A DNA stretch of 64,000 nucleotides, from assembly GCA_016712465.1 (NCBI GenBank), contig JADJQZ010000001.1, forward strand, positions 868,001 to 932,000, read 5' to 3'. The translations under genes were made by a program, and so were the position numbers. Under the pieces are notes generated by a model. That model did no database searches. It worked only from the letters and a program-made list of their open reading frames with translations, and was not told the origin of the DNA. Positions 43,120 through 52,145 of the stretch are shown in pieces (the stretch's first letter is position 1; each line of letters starts with the position of its first letter). The DNA is from Candidatus Obscuribacter sp. Its GTDB lineage: Bacteria; Cyanobacteriota; Vampirovibrionia; Obscuribacterales; Obscuribacteraceae.

Positions 43120-44511
43120 TTAGTTCTGAATAATTTCAATCAGTCGCTTGGTGCGGTCTTCCAGAATTGCTTCCGATACTGCTCCCACCGTCAGTCTTAG
43201 TACCGGCTCTGTTTGGGAGCCGCGGGCAGCAAACCACCATTCGCTGAAGTTGATGGAAAGACCGTCGATGTGCTCTTTCGTGCCGCCGGTGACGGTGGTT
43301 TCGAGCTTCTGCAAAGTGCTTTGAATTTCCTGCACTTTCAGGTTTATCTCTCCGCTCAAGGCGTAACGGCAGAGCGGCTGAATCAAACTAGAAAGGGCCG
43401 CCTCGTTGCTGGAGACGACATTGATTGCTTCCAGTATGGTTCTGAGCGCGTTGTCGGTGGCGAACATGTCGCCGTAATAGTAGTGACCCGAAAGTTCTCC
43501 AGCAAAGAGAGCATTGTTGTCCTTGATGCTGTTCATCATGAAGTTGGTACCAACTCCGGTGCGAATCGGTGTGCCACCGGCCTCGGCGATGTACTCCGGC
43601 ACGGCCCGACTGGCTCGCAGGTCGTAAACTACGCTGCCTCCGCCGTGGCGTTTGATAAGTTCGCCGCCAATCAGACCGATCATCAAATCGGTGGGCACCA
43701 GATTGCCCAGTTCGTCTACGAATACGGCTCTGTCGGCGTCTCCATCGAGGGATACCCCGAAGTCACAGTTTCCACCTTTTACAGTTTCAATTAGTTCATC
43801 AAGGCTGCCTTCATCCAGGGGATTAGGCGTACGTTTGGGGAAAGCGCCGTCCGGTTCGGCATTGAGGGTGATTATCTCAACGAGTGCACTGGCCTGTTTG
43901 GCGAACTCTATAATTTCCGGTCCGGCAGCACCATGTCCGGCATCGATGGCGATTTTTAGTCTGCGCTTGGGCTTCAAATGTTCCATCAAGCTTGTCACGT
44001 AATGTTCCGTGACTGCCGCCGGGATTACTTTTCCCTCCGCATTTGCTTTGGGCTCCGGAGTTTGAGCAGAATTGCCGTCTTCGACTACTGTATTTTCTAC
44101 AACTTTTCGAATTTCACCCAGTCCGTTATTGGCTCCGAGGGGCTTAGCCTTTGCTGCATAGAGCTTGAAGCCGTTGTAGGCTTTGCCGAGATGAGAAGCC
44201 GTTATTACGGCACCGCCGTCCATACCGGCATGGGCCGCATGCCAGACAGCCATGGGTGTGGAAGAAAGTCCGATGTCTACTACATCATTTCCACTTGCGA
44301 GAATGCCTTCTACAAATGCTTTGTGTAGGGATGGCGAAGAAAGTCGGGCGTCGTGACCGACAAGTACCTTGCCGCCACCCTGCGGTTTGAGATAGCTACC
44401 GTAGGCCTTGCCCACCTTCCTGGCGAAGACCTCGTCTAAACCGTCTCCGTATATGCCTCTGATATCGTACGCGCCAAAAAGTTTTTTCTTGTCGCCGTGA
44501 TTTCCACTCAT
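43120..44511 (-). CDS. Phosphomannomutase/phosphoglucomutase family
   Basis: A 463-residue alpha-D-phosphohexomutase that interconverts hexose 6- and 1-phosphates for nucleotide-sugar supply. It has AYDIRGIYGDGLDEVFA, the phosphoserine loop AVITASHLGKAYNGFKL (Ser about 106), the metal loop SLDGDADRAVFVDE and the sugar loop GELSGHYYYGDMFATDN. The active loop reads ASHLG instead of the common ASHNP, an uncommon change next to the catalytic Ser. The C-terminal phosphate-binding segment (WWFAARGSQTEPVLRLTV) has RGSQTEP in place of RxSNTEP. Other family features are intact, so activity is likely. Confidence 0.85.
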   Translation of the reverse strand: MSGNHGDKKKLFGAYDIRGIYGDGLDEVFARKVGKAYGSYLKPQGGGKVLVGHDARLSSPSLHKAFVEGILASGNDVVDIGLSSTPMAVWHAAHAGMDGGAVITASHLGKAYNGFKLYAAKAKPLGANNGLGEIRKVVENTVVEDGNSAQTPEPKANAEGKVIPAAVTEHYVTSLMEHLKPKRRLKIAIDAGHGAAGPEIIEFAKQASALVEIITLNAEPDGAFPKRTPNPLDEGSLDELIETVKGGNCDFGVSLDGDADRAVFVDELGNLVPTDLMIGLIGGELIKRHGGGSVVYDLRASRAVPEYIAEAGGTPIRTGVGTNFMMNSIKDNNALFAGELSGHYYYGDMFATDNALRTILEAINVVSSNEAALSSLIQPLCRYALSGEINLKVQEIQSTLQKLETTVTGGTKEHIDGLSINFSEWWFAARGSQTEPVLRLTVGAVSEAILEDRTKRLIEIIQN

Positions 44512-44670
44512 TAGTAACAGCTCTCCGCCATCAGTTTGCCTGGGATTTCCTGGTTGGATAGGCAGTTTATATGCCTCTGTGCCGGTCTGGATACTTTTGT
44601 TATAGCGCTTCCGGCTTCACTTCTTTACTCGATTGATAATACAACTTTGCCGGTCTTAAGTGCTGTACCT

Positions 44671-45582
44671 CTACATTACGTCAGCGAAGCTCTTCTTTGT
44701 TTTATCAAAGAATTTGAAACCAAGAATAGCAACAACAACAGCTAGAGCCGTGTAACTTGCATAGTGAGGCCAGTCCGGCGGAAGTCCTTCCAAAACTACC
44801 CGTCTGTAATCCATCACGATTCCCGCCATAGGATTGATCCAGAGCAGGAATTGAAACTCCTGGGGTAATTTTGTAGCTGGATAAACTATGGGAGTAGCAT
44901 ACATCCAGGCCGAAAGTAAGAGTGCCATCATGTGTTTGATGTCGCGAATATAGACGCCAAGACTGGCTAAGACCCAGGCTATACCTGCAGTCAGTAAAAC
45001 TTGCGATAGGGCAATCAGCGGCAAATAGGCGACGGAGGCATGGAATTTCTGGGTGCTGATCAGAATCGCGACGAGCAGCATACTGAATGCCATGGCTTCG
45101 GTTACGAGAGGCGAGAGTACCGTCACCAGGGGCAGAATCGGTAACGGGAAGACCACTCGCTTTACCAGGTTAGGGTATTCGAGAATTATTGTAGAGGAGC
45201 GGGAGAGTGCCTCGGAGAATGCTCCCCAGGGCAAAAGCCCCGACATCAGGTAGAGGGCGAAATTACCAACCCCGCCGGTTTTGCCGAATTGAACGTTGAG
45301 GATAATACAGAAGAGGAAAGTATAAAGGAGCAGGTGCCCGATGGGATTGACCAGGGGCCAGAGGGCGCCCAGCAGTGAGCCCTTGTACTTGCCCATGCTG
45401 TCTCTTTTGACCATGAGCAAAAGGATGTTGCGGTTCTGCCAGAGCACGGCCGGACCGTTGGCGGCCATTTCCACCGGTTTATTGCTTGAGTACCCTGGAA
45501 TCGCGCCGGGCACGGCGCCACCAGTATTATTGTTTATAAGAAGCGCTTTCTCCTGCGCCTTTTCTTCAAGACTTGTCGCCAT
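44671..45582 (-). CDS. ABC-2 type polysaccharide export permease (Wzm/KpsM-like)
   Basis: A membrane permease with six helices from about residue 70, after a cytoplasmic N-terminal tail. LLLMVKRDSMGKYKGSLLGA, LWPLVNPIGHLLLYTFLFCI and NPMAGIVMDYRRVVLEG are typical of O-antigen and capsule exporters. Start choice is uncertain: ATG at 45582 (303 residues) or a GTG at 45660. No ATP-binding partner is found within the window, so it must be encoded elsewhere. It would export a lipid-linked or completed glycan to the periplasm. Confidence 0.8.
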   Translation of the reverse strand: MATSLEEKAQEKALLINNNTGGAVPGAIPGYSSNKPVEMAANGPAVLWQNRNILLLMVKRDSMGKYKGSLLGALWPLVNPIGHLLLYTFLFCIILNVQFGKTGGVGNFALYLMSGLLPWGAFSEALSRSSTIILEYPNLVKRVVFPLPILPLVTVLSPLVTEAMAFSMLLVAILISTQKFHASVAYLPLIALSQVLLTAGIAWVLASLGVYIRDIKHMMALLLSAWMYATPIVYPATKLPQEFQFLLWINPMAGIVMDYRRVVLEGLPPDWPHYASYTALAVVVAILGFKFFDKTKKSFADVM

Positions 45583-45700
45583 GCTCTCGCTTTGATTCTT
45601 CGTTTCTTGTTTAAGGTACGCTGAAACGGTCCACTGCCATTGATGCCAAGATGGTAGCACAGTCTCTCTGCGAGCTCATGAGAGGACAATAATTGCCGTC

Positions 45701-46396
45701 TCAAGGCGCTTTCTTTAGCATTTCCTCACGCTTGAGGGCGTTTTCCACCAGGGGGCGCCGGGCGATCTGGTCGGCTTTTGAGTCTTCTACCGCTTGCTTG
45801 AGGAGCTGCAGATTCGTAGCGGATATGCTTTTGACGGTCTCACCGTTTTTGTCGGCGCAAAAGAGTTCGAAGATATAATCTTCCCCGAAAAAGTAGGTTT
45901 CTCTGGGCTCGGGTAGATGCTGCCGCACACTCTCGTCGTCTACGCGAGACTGCGGTGGCGCGTCCTTAGGCAGAAGTCCTTTAGCCAGGGCCAGGGCAGC
46001 CTCTTTAGGAACGGGGGCATTTTGGTAAATGACTTCAATGCGGAAGGGATTGCCATTTTTGCATTGCACCACATATTGACCGCCGCCGGCTGTTTTTTCG
46101 CGGCTTAGAAATTGGCTCCTACCGCCGGCATTAGCGGCGGCACTGAGGTCTTGCGTAAAGGTGATGCGGGCCTCTTTCAGGGCGGATTCGCGGGTACCCA
46201 GGTTGACTGACGAAAGCGGTATGGTGCCTTCAACAGTGACGCCATTTCCCTCAAGATCGTTATATGTTTCGCAACCGCTGAGGGTCAAACCGCTGCATAT
46301 GGCTGCCATTGCAATCAGAACCGCAAGCAAGACCGCCTGGTTCGCTCTGGAACTAGCGCGCGGCGGCAGTTCCGCCGGTCTTGCTGCTGATTTCAA
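45701..46396 (-). CDS. Predicted lipoprotein, unknown function
   Basis: A 231-residue protein with an N-terminal helix (AVLLAVLIAMAAICSG) and lipobox LTLSGC at about residues 38-43, so it is probably lipid-anchored. The mature part has no recognised domain; it includes ALKEARITFTQDLSAAA and a Lys/Glu/Asp-rich end. The TTG at 46396 follows AGAAGG by 3 bases and overlaps the upstream SGNH-like gene by 44 bases, which suggests translational coupling and joint function. Confidence 0.6.
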   Translation of the reverse strand: MKSAARPAELPPRASSRANQAVLLAVLIAMAAICSGLTLSGCETYNDLEGNGVTVEGTIPLSSVNLGTRESALKEARITFTQDLSAAANAGGRSQFLSREKTAGGGQYVVQCKNGNPFRIEVIYQNAPVPKEAALALAKGLLPKDAPPQSRVDDESVRQHLPEPRETYFFGEDYIFELFCADKNGETVKSISATNLQLLKQAVEDSKADQIARRPLVENALKREEMLKKAP

Positions 46397-47756
46397 AAGC
46401 CTTCTGATATGCCTTGCTCCGGGTAACGAGAACGCTAGCTATATTAACAAATCGACCGGCGCCAACCTGGTTCAAGTGCACCGAATCGGTAAAATCTTTA
46501 TCGAGGATAAAAGTTTCCGGCCCCTCGTTCATATCGATTGTTTCTGCTCCGTATCTGGTGCCGATAGTGGCAATCATGTCTCTGAGACGGAGGTATTCCG
46601 CCTGCCCGATTATGTCTTGATTCTCTTTGCTGATGGGCATTCCCAGCAAAATGACAGGCACTCTGGCTTGCTTGAGGCGGCTCAGCATTTCTTCCAGGTA
46701 AGACAGTTGCTGCTTGATGCGCTTGTGGTTGATAGGTTGGTAGCGAGATTTGTAGAGGTCTAGATCGACCTTGAGCAGGGCCTTGTCCTGGGTCAGGAGG
46801 GCTGAATTCTTCGCCGACCCGGCTGTTGCGGCTGCCGGCGTCGTTTTTTTGGCTATCGGAGCCTGAGTCTGTGCAGCAATTGCCGTTACTCCCTGAACCG
46901 GCGGCGCCGGCTCATCTGATTTGAGCTGAGCATTCGTTTTAGTCGGGGCGACATCTTTGGACTTTTGTTCGGCTTTGTAGGCAGCGTGAAAGAGGGTCTC
47001 GGGATGGCTTGTCAGCTTACAGGCAAGCTCCTTCAATTGGCGCAATTTCCAGCGTCTGACCGAGTCTATGAAATTGCCGTGGGCCTTGATGCAATCTTCA
47101 ATCTTGGCGGGAGTCAGGCTTCTGGGTAAGAAGTTATGCTCCAGATTGGAAAAGTGGAAGACCCGCCCGGTCGGCGTATAGTCGGGATTGTCCCCAACAT
47201 CGTTGGCCATGAAATCGCGAGGCGCATAAGTGAATATAAGGAGCGCCGGCTGTTTCTTCTCTTCCAGAAGATATTCCACTACCTTCAACTGGTCGCTGGC
47301 CATGGCTCCCGGTACCGCCAGAATTTTGATGGAATGTTGCCGTCCGTTCAGGCGCCGGATTTCGTTCTGGTAAATAGTGGCTCTGGGCGCCGAGCCTGTT
47401 TTCTCAGAGGAACCGGGCTTGGGTTCTTCCATGTCGTTAAGGCGTTCTGACGGCGCCAGAATGAGAGAACTGCCGAGGATGAGCAGGTCCTGGGCGGGGG
47501 CGTTCGAAAATATATATTCCGGTGCCTGGGCTGCGCGCTCGACAATCCAGGCGGAGCTGTCCATCGCTGCCAGTTGGCGCCAGGGGAAGCTGGTGTAGAC
47601 CCAGGCGTAAAGTATTGAAAGAAATATGATGAGCAGGATCGTGACGCTGGACCAGGGGCGAAACACTCTCACCGACTGCGTGGGCGTAGGCGTCGGCTCT
47701 GCCAGTACTCTGTCCTGACTGTCGGATTTTAGAAGCAGGCTATTACTTTCCTTCAT
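46353..47756 (-). CDS. Membrane-anchored SGNH-like protein
   Basis: A 467-residue protein with one N-terminal helix (WSSVTILLIIFLSILYAWVY) and a periplasmic SGNH-like domain: block I-like LLILGSSLILAPSE, then LLIFTYAPRDFMANDVGD, VPVILLGMPISKENQ and a final DFTDSVHLNQVGAGRFV with the Asp-His pair. A Pro/Ala/Lys-rich insert of about 80 residues (260-330) interrupts the domain. It is the intact paralog of the N-terminal half of the chimeric gene at 19179. It stands beside a second MBOAT gene on the other strand and probably belongs to the same acylation system. Confidence 0.7.
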   Translation of the reverse strand: MKESNSLLLKSDSQDRVLAEPTPTPTQSVRVFRPWSSVTILLIIFLSILYAWVYTSFPWRQLAAMDSSAWIVERAAQAPEYIFSNAPAQDLLILGSSLILAPSERLNDMEEPKPGSSEKTGSAPRATIYQNEIRRLNGRQHSIKILAVPGAMASDQLKVVEYLLEEKKQPALLIFTYAPRDFMANDVGDNPDYTPTGRVFHFSNLEHNFLPRSLTPAKIEDCIKAHGNFIDSVRRWKLRQLKELACKLTSHPETLFHAAYKAEQKSKDVAPTKTNAQLKSDEPAPPVQGVTAIAAQTQAPIAKKTTPAAATAGSAKNSALLTQDKALLKVDLDLYKSRYQPINHKRIKQQLSYLEEMLSRLKQARVPVILLGMPISKENQDIIGQAEYLRLRDMIATIGTRYGAETIDMNEGPETFILDKDFTDSVHLNQVGAGRFVNIASVLVTRSKAYQKAFEISSKTGGTAAAR

Positions 47757-47940
47757 CGCTTTGTGTTGTCAGTAACCGGCTGATGCTAGCACGATTTGAT
47801 TTGAGGTCTCTTAGAGAAGTTACATATATAAGAAAAACACATGAGCATTTGTCAAGGTATCCTGGGGAGGGGCGCTGGTACTATTTAAGGCAATTTGAAC
47901 CGACACTCATAATCAAGGCGCACCAAGCGGAAACGAGTCT

Positions 47941-49482
47941 ATGTTATTCAGCAGCATTTCATACCTGCTTTTTCTGCCTCCCGTTTTACTTTTGTTCTGG
48001 CTCTTACCCCATCGTTTTCGCGGGGCTTTGTTGCTTGTAGCCAGCTACTACTTCTATATGAGCTGGATTCCAGTTTATGGACTGCTTTTGTTTGTGCTCA
48101 CCCTGGTAAATTACTTCCTGGGCATGGCAATTTATTCTGCCCGCACAAAGTGTGAGGCTCAACTTTCGGAAGGGCAGCCTACAAAAGCTTCTGAAGTTTC
48201 GCGTCGGGCCGCTCGCGCCTGGCTCTGGTTGGGCGTTGTGATCAACCTGTCCACCCTCAGCTACTTCAAATATACCGATTTTGCCATAGCCAGTTGGAAT
48301 AAGGCCGTTGCTATTTCAGCTCCCTGGTTGCACTTAAACGTTCAGACCATGAGCTTCCCTCTGCAACACGTCCTATTGCCTCTGGGTATTTCCTTCTTCG
48401 TCTTCGAATTCATTCACTATATTGTGGATGTGTACAAAGGCTCCAAGACCATCGGCAACTTCATTCACTTCTCTCTCTTTGCTGCTTTCTTTCCTTCGCA
48501 AATCGCCGGTCCGATTAAGCGCTATCAAGATTTCATCAAGCAATTGGAAACGGCAAGAGTCTTTTCCAGTCGTAACCTGGAACTGGGTCTTTGTCTCATT
48601 TTGCAGGGCTTGTTCAAGAAGGTAGCCCTGGCGGATAACCTCTCTCCGATAGTGGCTCAGGGTTTTGCTCATTCCGCCAGCCTTGGTTTTGCTGAAAGCT
48701 GGATTGCCTCTCTTGCCTTTGCTCTGCAAATCTATTGCGACTTCTCCGGCTACACAGACATGGGGCGCGGGTCCGCGTTGATGATGGGTTATGACCTGCC
48801 GGACAACTTTAATTATCCCTACATCGCCAGAAGTCTCTCTGATTTCTGGAAGCGCTGGCATATCTCGCTTTCGTCCTGGTTGCGCGACTATCTCTACATA
48901 CCTCTGGGCGGTAGCAAATGTAGTATGCCTCGCCGCTATACCAATCTGTTCCTGACCATGCTCCTGGGCGGGCTCTGGCACGGCGCTTCCTGGCATTTCG
49001 TGGTCTGGGGTGCCTTTCACGGCTTGGGTCTGATTGTCTGTCACACCTACGAGCATTTGCTCAATGTCTCAGCCGGTCCCATCTCCAGTGCTTTGAAGGG
49101 CTTCCATGCCAGCCTGCCGGGCAAGGCTTTCAGTATGCTGGCTACATTTTTCTTTGTCCTTGTAGCCTGGGTTTTCTTCCGGGCTGAGAATCTCTCACAG
49201 GCGTTTAATGTACTCTCTGCTATGTTTGCACCGCATGCGGTGTCTACCTGGTTGGCGCTCGACCTGGAGCGTTACCCGATCATGGCTGCCGTGGTCGCTT
49301 ACAGTGTCTACCGCCTGGTCTGGGATCGTCGCGAAGAAATTGCGCTCAAGTTGCCGCTCCTGGTGAAAGAGGCAATGGCACCGCTCTGGCCGGCGCGAGT
49401 GGTTATTTACCTGGCTGTTTTTGTGATGGCGACGGGATTGGCTCCCAGCCAGGCCTCTCCCTTCATTTACTTTGCGTTTTAG
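47941..49482 (+). CDS. MBOAT family O-acyltransferase (AlgI-like), second copy
   Basis: A 513-residue polytopic protein, clear paralog of the one at 6978. It keeps FWKRWHISLSSWLRDYLYIPL and the His motif GLWHGASWHFVVWGAFHGLG, and ends FIYFAF. SNMP-like details differ in the N-terminal helices (SSISYLLFLPPVLLLFWLLP). The following SGNH-family gene starts 8 bases later. A possible weak promoter, TTGAGG-18-TATATA, lies near 47800-47830. By analogy with AlgI it would pass acyl groups across the membrane. Confidence 0.9.
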   Translation: MLFSSISYLLFLPPVLLLFWLLPHRFRGALLLVASYYFYMSWIPVYGLLLFVLTLVNYFLGMAIYSARTKCEAQLSEGQPTKASEVSRRAARAWLWLGVVINLSTLSYFKYTDFAIASWNKAVAISAPWLHLNVQTMSFPLQHVLLPLGISFFVFEFIHYIVDVYKGSKTIGNFIHFSLFAAFFPSQIAGPIKRYQDFIKQLETARVFSSRNLELGLCLILQGLFKKVALADNLSPIVAQGFAHSASLGFAESWIASLAFALQIYCDFSGYTDMGRGSALMMGYDLPDNFNYPYIARSLSDFWKRWHISLSSWLRDYLYIPLGGSKCSMPRRYTNLFLTMLLGGLWHGASWHFVVWGAFHGLGLIVCHTYEHLLNVSAGPISSALKGFHASLPGKAFSMLATFFFVLVAWVFFRAENLSQAFNVLSAMFAPHAVSTWLALDLERYPIMAAVVAYSVYRLVWDRREEIALKLPLLVKEAMAPLWPARVVIYLAVFVMATGLAPSQASPFIYFAF

Positions 49483-49490
49483 AGTAGGTT

Positions 49491-50717
49491 ATGCCGGCAA
49501 ATACCGAGCTTATCACCAAAGAGTCAGCGGCTTTTGCCCCCAGGGCAGGACGGAAGCAGGCTCCGGCATTGCGCATCGCCTTTCTTGTCTGGCAGACGGC
49601 CGTATATCTCGCTCTCACGGTCTTTCTTCTGGAAGCTTTCTTCTATTTTGCGCGGGTGGGAGATAGTGAGCATACTCGTCCCGATCGCAAGGTGGGGTAC
49701 AAGCTCTTCGCTAATAAACGGATTACCCAACGCAAGGAGGGCTTCGGCTGCTTTAAGCTGAATTCCTTCGGCATGCAAAACGATGAAGTGCCCGTTGCCA
49801 AGGCACCGGGCGTCTTTCGCGTTGCCGTCTTTGGCGATTCCTATGTGGAAGCTCTGCATGTGCCGAGGAAATCCAATTTCCTCAGTGTGATAGAGGAGCG
49901 CTTGCGCAAGGAGACCGGGCGTCCGGTGGAAGTGCTCAATTTCGGTGTTTCCAATTATTCGGTGGCGCAGGACTACTTGCGCTATCAAACGCTTGGACGG
50001 CAGTTTAAGCCCGATCTGGTCGTTCAGACCTTTCGCGTAGAGGAAATTGGCAAACTCTTGCCGGTTAATACCACCAATTTGCTCTTCATTCGTCCTGTCT
50101 ATTTTGCAGATTACGACGGGCACATCAAGTACGACGACACCTGTGTGCGTAATTACTATTTGTCCAGGGAGGGCAAGCGCATGCTTGCCACCGATTGGCT
50201 GCGCGAGTACAGTCGTATCTGGGGTGTGATTGGCCTGATGAGAGAAAACTGGGCTTCTTTCAGTGAAACAGTGAAGCCGGCAATGTCGCTGCTCAAAGGT
50301 GGCGCTGCCGCTCCGGCTGCTACTTTCACTCTGCCCACCGATGAGACCAGAAAGAATTATGCAAACTGCTACTGGTACATGATGGACGCGCAACTGGCTG
50401 CTTTCGCTCGGGACTGCCGGGCTGACGGCGCTCAGTTTATGTTGCTGCGCACCCCTATGATCCGTCCCGGTATGCACGAACTGACCGACAATCCCACAGA
50501 GACTGCACTATTGGATAAGACTGCCAGGAAGCTGAATGTGCCCTTGCTCAATCTTGACCAGGACTATAGAAGCTTTGTTGGTGTCACCACAGATGATGGC
50601 ACGAATTTTTCGGCGGGCGGCCATTTTACGGCACCGATGCACCGCTGGGTCGGCGAGAGAGTGGCGGCTTTTCTCTTGCAAGAACAGGTATTGGAAGCAC
50701 GGACCGCCGGCAAGTAG
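49491..50717 (+). CDS. GDSL/SGNH-family membrane-anchored esterase or acyltransferase
   Basis: A 408-residue protein with one N-terminal helix (TAVYLALTVFLLEAFFYFA) and a GDSL-type fold: FRVAVFGDSYVEALHV (catalytic Ser), LNFGVSNYSVAQDYLRYQTL (Gly/Asn blocks) and GGHFTAPMHRWVGERVA (His). It pairs with the MBOAT gene just upstream as a likely periplasmic transferase. It differs in sequence from the AlgX-like partner at 8441, so the two pairs probably act on different glycans or acyl groups. Confidence 0.85.
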   Translation: MPANTELITKESAAFAPRAGRKQAPALRIAFLVWQTAVYLALTVFLLEAFFYFARVGDSEHTRPDRKVGYKLFANKRITQRKEGFGCFKLNSFGMQNDEVPVAKAPGVFRVAVFGDSYVEALHVPRKSNFLSVIEERLRKETGRPVEVLNFGVSNYSVAQDYLRYQTLGRQFKPDLVVQTFRVEEIGKLLPVNTTNLLFIRPVYFADYDGHIKYDDTCVRNYYLSREGKRMLATDWLREYSRIWGVIGLMRENWASFSETVKPAMSLLKGGAAAPAATFTLPTDETRKNYANCYWYMMDAQLAAFARDCRADGAQFMLLRTPMIRPGMHELTDNPTETALLDKTARKLNVPLLNLDQDYRSFVGVTTDDGTNFSAGGHFTAPMHRWVGERVAAFLLQEQVLEARTAGK

Positions 50718-50723
50718 CTGGGG

Positions 50724-52016
50724 CTATTCCGCCTTCTTACTGTCGGATAGTTTGCTCATCATGTCCTGGGTGCGAAGCAAGAGCCTTTCCATTTTGTCGG
50801 GGGCTACTTCCGTCAAATAAGTTTCCAGTGCCTTAAGCGGTGACAGGACGGAAGCTTCCGTGAGCTGTGGAATGCGACTTCTGCCGTGGTCTGCTACTAC
50901 CTCGGTTTGAATCTTGAAAGATAGAGCCTCCGCACAGGCTTCGCGTACCCGATCTTCGTTTATCTGCTGCAGATCTTCTTGTAAAACCCGGTAACGCAGC
51001 CTCAGAACACAGCCTGGCAGAATCTTCTTGCGCAGGGCATCAATCAAAATGTCCGTAAGGGCATCGCGGCGTCCGGAATCTTCCTGGTCTACTTCTGTCT
51101 TTACCGACTGCGATTTCGCTGCTTCTTTTACCAGGTCGACTTCCACCGTGATAAAGGGACGCGGATCTATAGAATGAAACTCAAAGGTTGTCCGGCCCCT
51201 CTCCAACTTCACGTGCACGAAGCCTTTGTCTTCCTTCTCTTCGCCGAAGTCAACCCTCTCCAGTGAGCCGGCGTAGACAATAGCCGGGTCTTGCTTGCGC
51301 AGAACCTGGTACTTGTGTATGTGACCAAGAGCTACATAGTCGATACCTTCATAGACGAACATATCGGTGGGGAAGGTCATGGTGTAGCCGACCAGTAGCT
51401 CTTCTTCGATGCCGGCCAGGGCCGAGTCGGTGCTCATATGTGCCGTGAGCAGGCAGGGTTTGTTCAGATCGAGCTTGGCGTAGTAGCCCCGAAGAAGGCT
51501 CTGCACATGTTCGGCCAACAGCCTGTCTATGTCCTGGGCTGTGGCGTCTTTATATTTCTCGAGGCTGGCCAGGTTGTGCCGGGTGATGTGAGGCAGGCCG
51601 ATCAGCTGAAAACTGCCCTTCTTTGTTTCTATCTCCACCGACATGGGTTTATCCACAATCAACATGCCCGACACTTCCAGGCTCTGAAATACCGACATGG
51701 CGTGGCTTTGGGTGGAACGAAGCAATTGATCGTGATTGCCCACGACCAAAATAGTCTTGATGTCGTGCTTTGAGAGTCGGTTCAGCTCCCGGGCAAACAT
51801 TTTTAGATAAATCGGCTCCGGGGAAGCATTGCGGTAGGCGTCGCCGGAAAAAAGGAAGACATCCACACCCTTTTCGATGGTGTAATCAACAGTTTTTTTC
51901 AGCGCCGCCACAAAGTCTTCGAAACGAATGTTCAACCCTGTCTGCGGGTTTATTCGCCCGTGATTTTCGCCGGAACCAAAATGTATGTCGGAAACGTGAA
52001 CAACTTCAATTGTCAT
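50724..52016 (-). CDS. sbcD: SbcD/Mre11-like metallophosphoesterase
   Basis: A 430-residue protein of the SbcD/Mre11 nuclease family, which processes double-strand breaks and hairpins with SbcC. The phosphoesterase motifs are VVHVSDIHFGSGENHG, VFLFSGDAYRNASPEP, TILVVGNHDQL, LLTAHMST and ALGHIHKYQVL. The capping region (FHSIDPRPFITVEVD) follows. No SbcC gene is adjacent. The 3' end converges with the esterase gene 7 bases away. Confidence 0.85.
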   Translation of the reverse strand: MTIEVVHVSDIHFGSGENHGRINPQTGLNIRFEDFVAALKKTVDYTIEKGVDVFLFSGDAYRNASPEPIYLKMFARELNRLSKHDIKTILVVGNHDQLLRSTQSHAMSVFQSLEVSGMLIVDKPMSVEIETKKGSFQLIGLPHITRHNLASLEKYKDATAQDIDRLLAEHVQSLLRGYYAKLDLNKPCLLTAHMSTDSALAGIEEELLVGYTMTFPTDMFVYEGIDYVALGHIHKYQVLRKQDPAIVYAGSLERVDFGEEKEDKGFVHVKLERGRTTFEFHSIDPRPFITVEVDLVKEAAKSQSVKTEVDQEDSGRRDALTDILIDALRKKILPGCVLRLRYRVLQEDLQQINEDRVREACAEALSFKIQTEVVADHGRSRIPQLTEASVLSPLKALETYLTEVAPDKMERLLLRTQDMMSKLSDSKKAE

Positions 52017-52145
52017 GGTGTCATTATATGGTAGATTTATTTCGCTTAATCAATTATCTTACGGTCTGAAAACCGGCTCACAACTCTCGCTTATTTGGTA
52101 ACCGATTGGTAGTTTGGCACGCCCCTTGAATTTTCTTTAATCACT

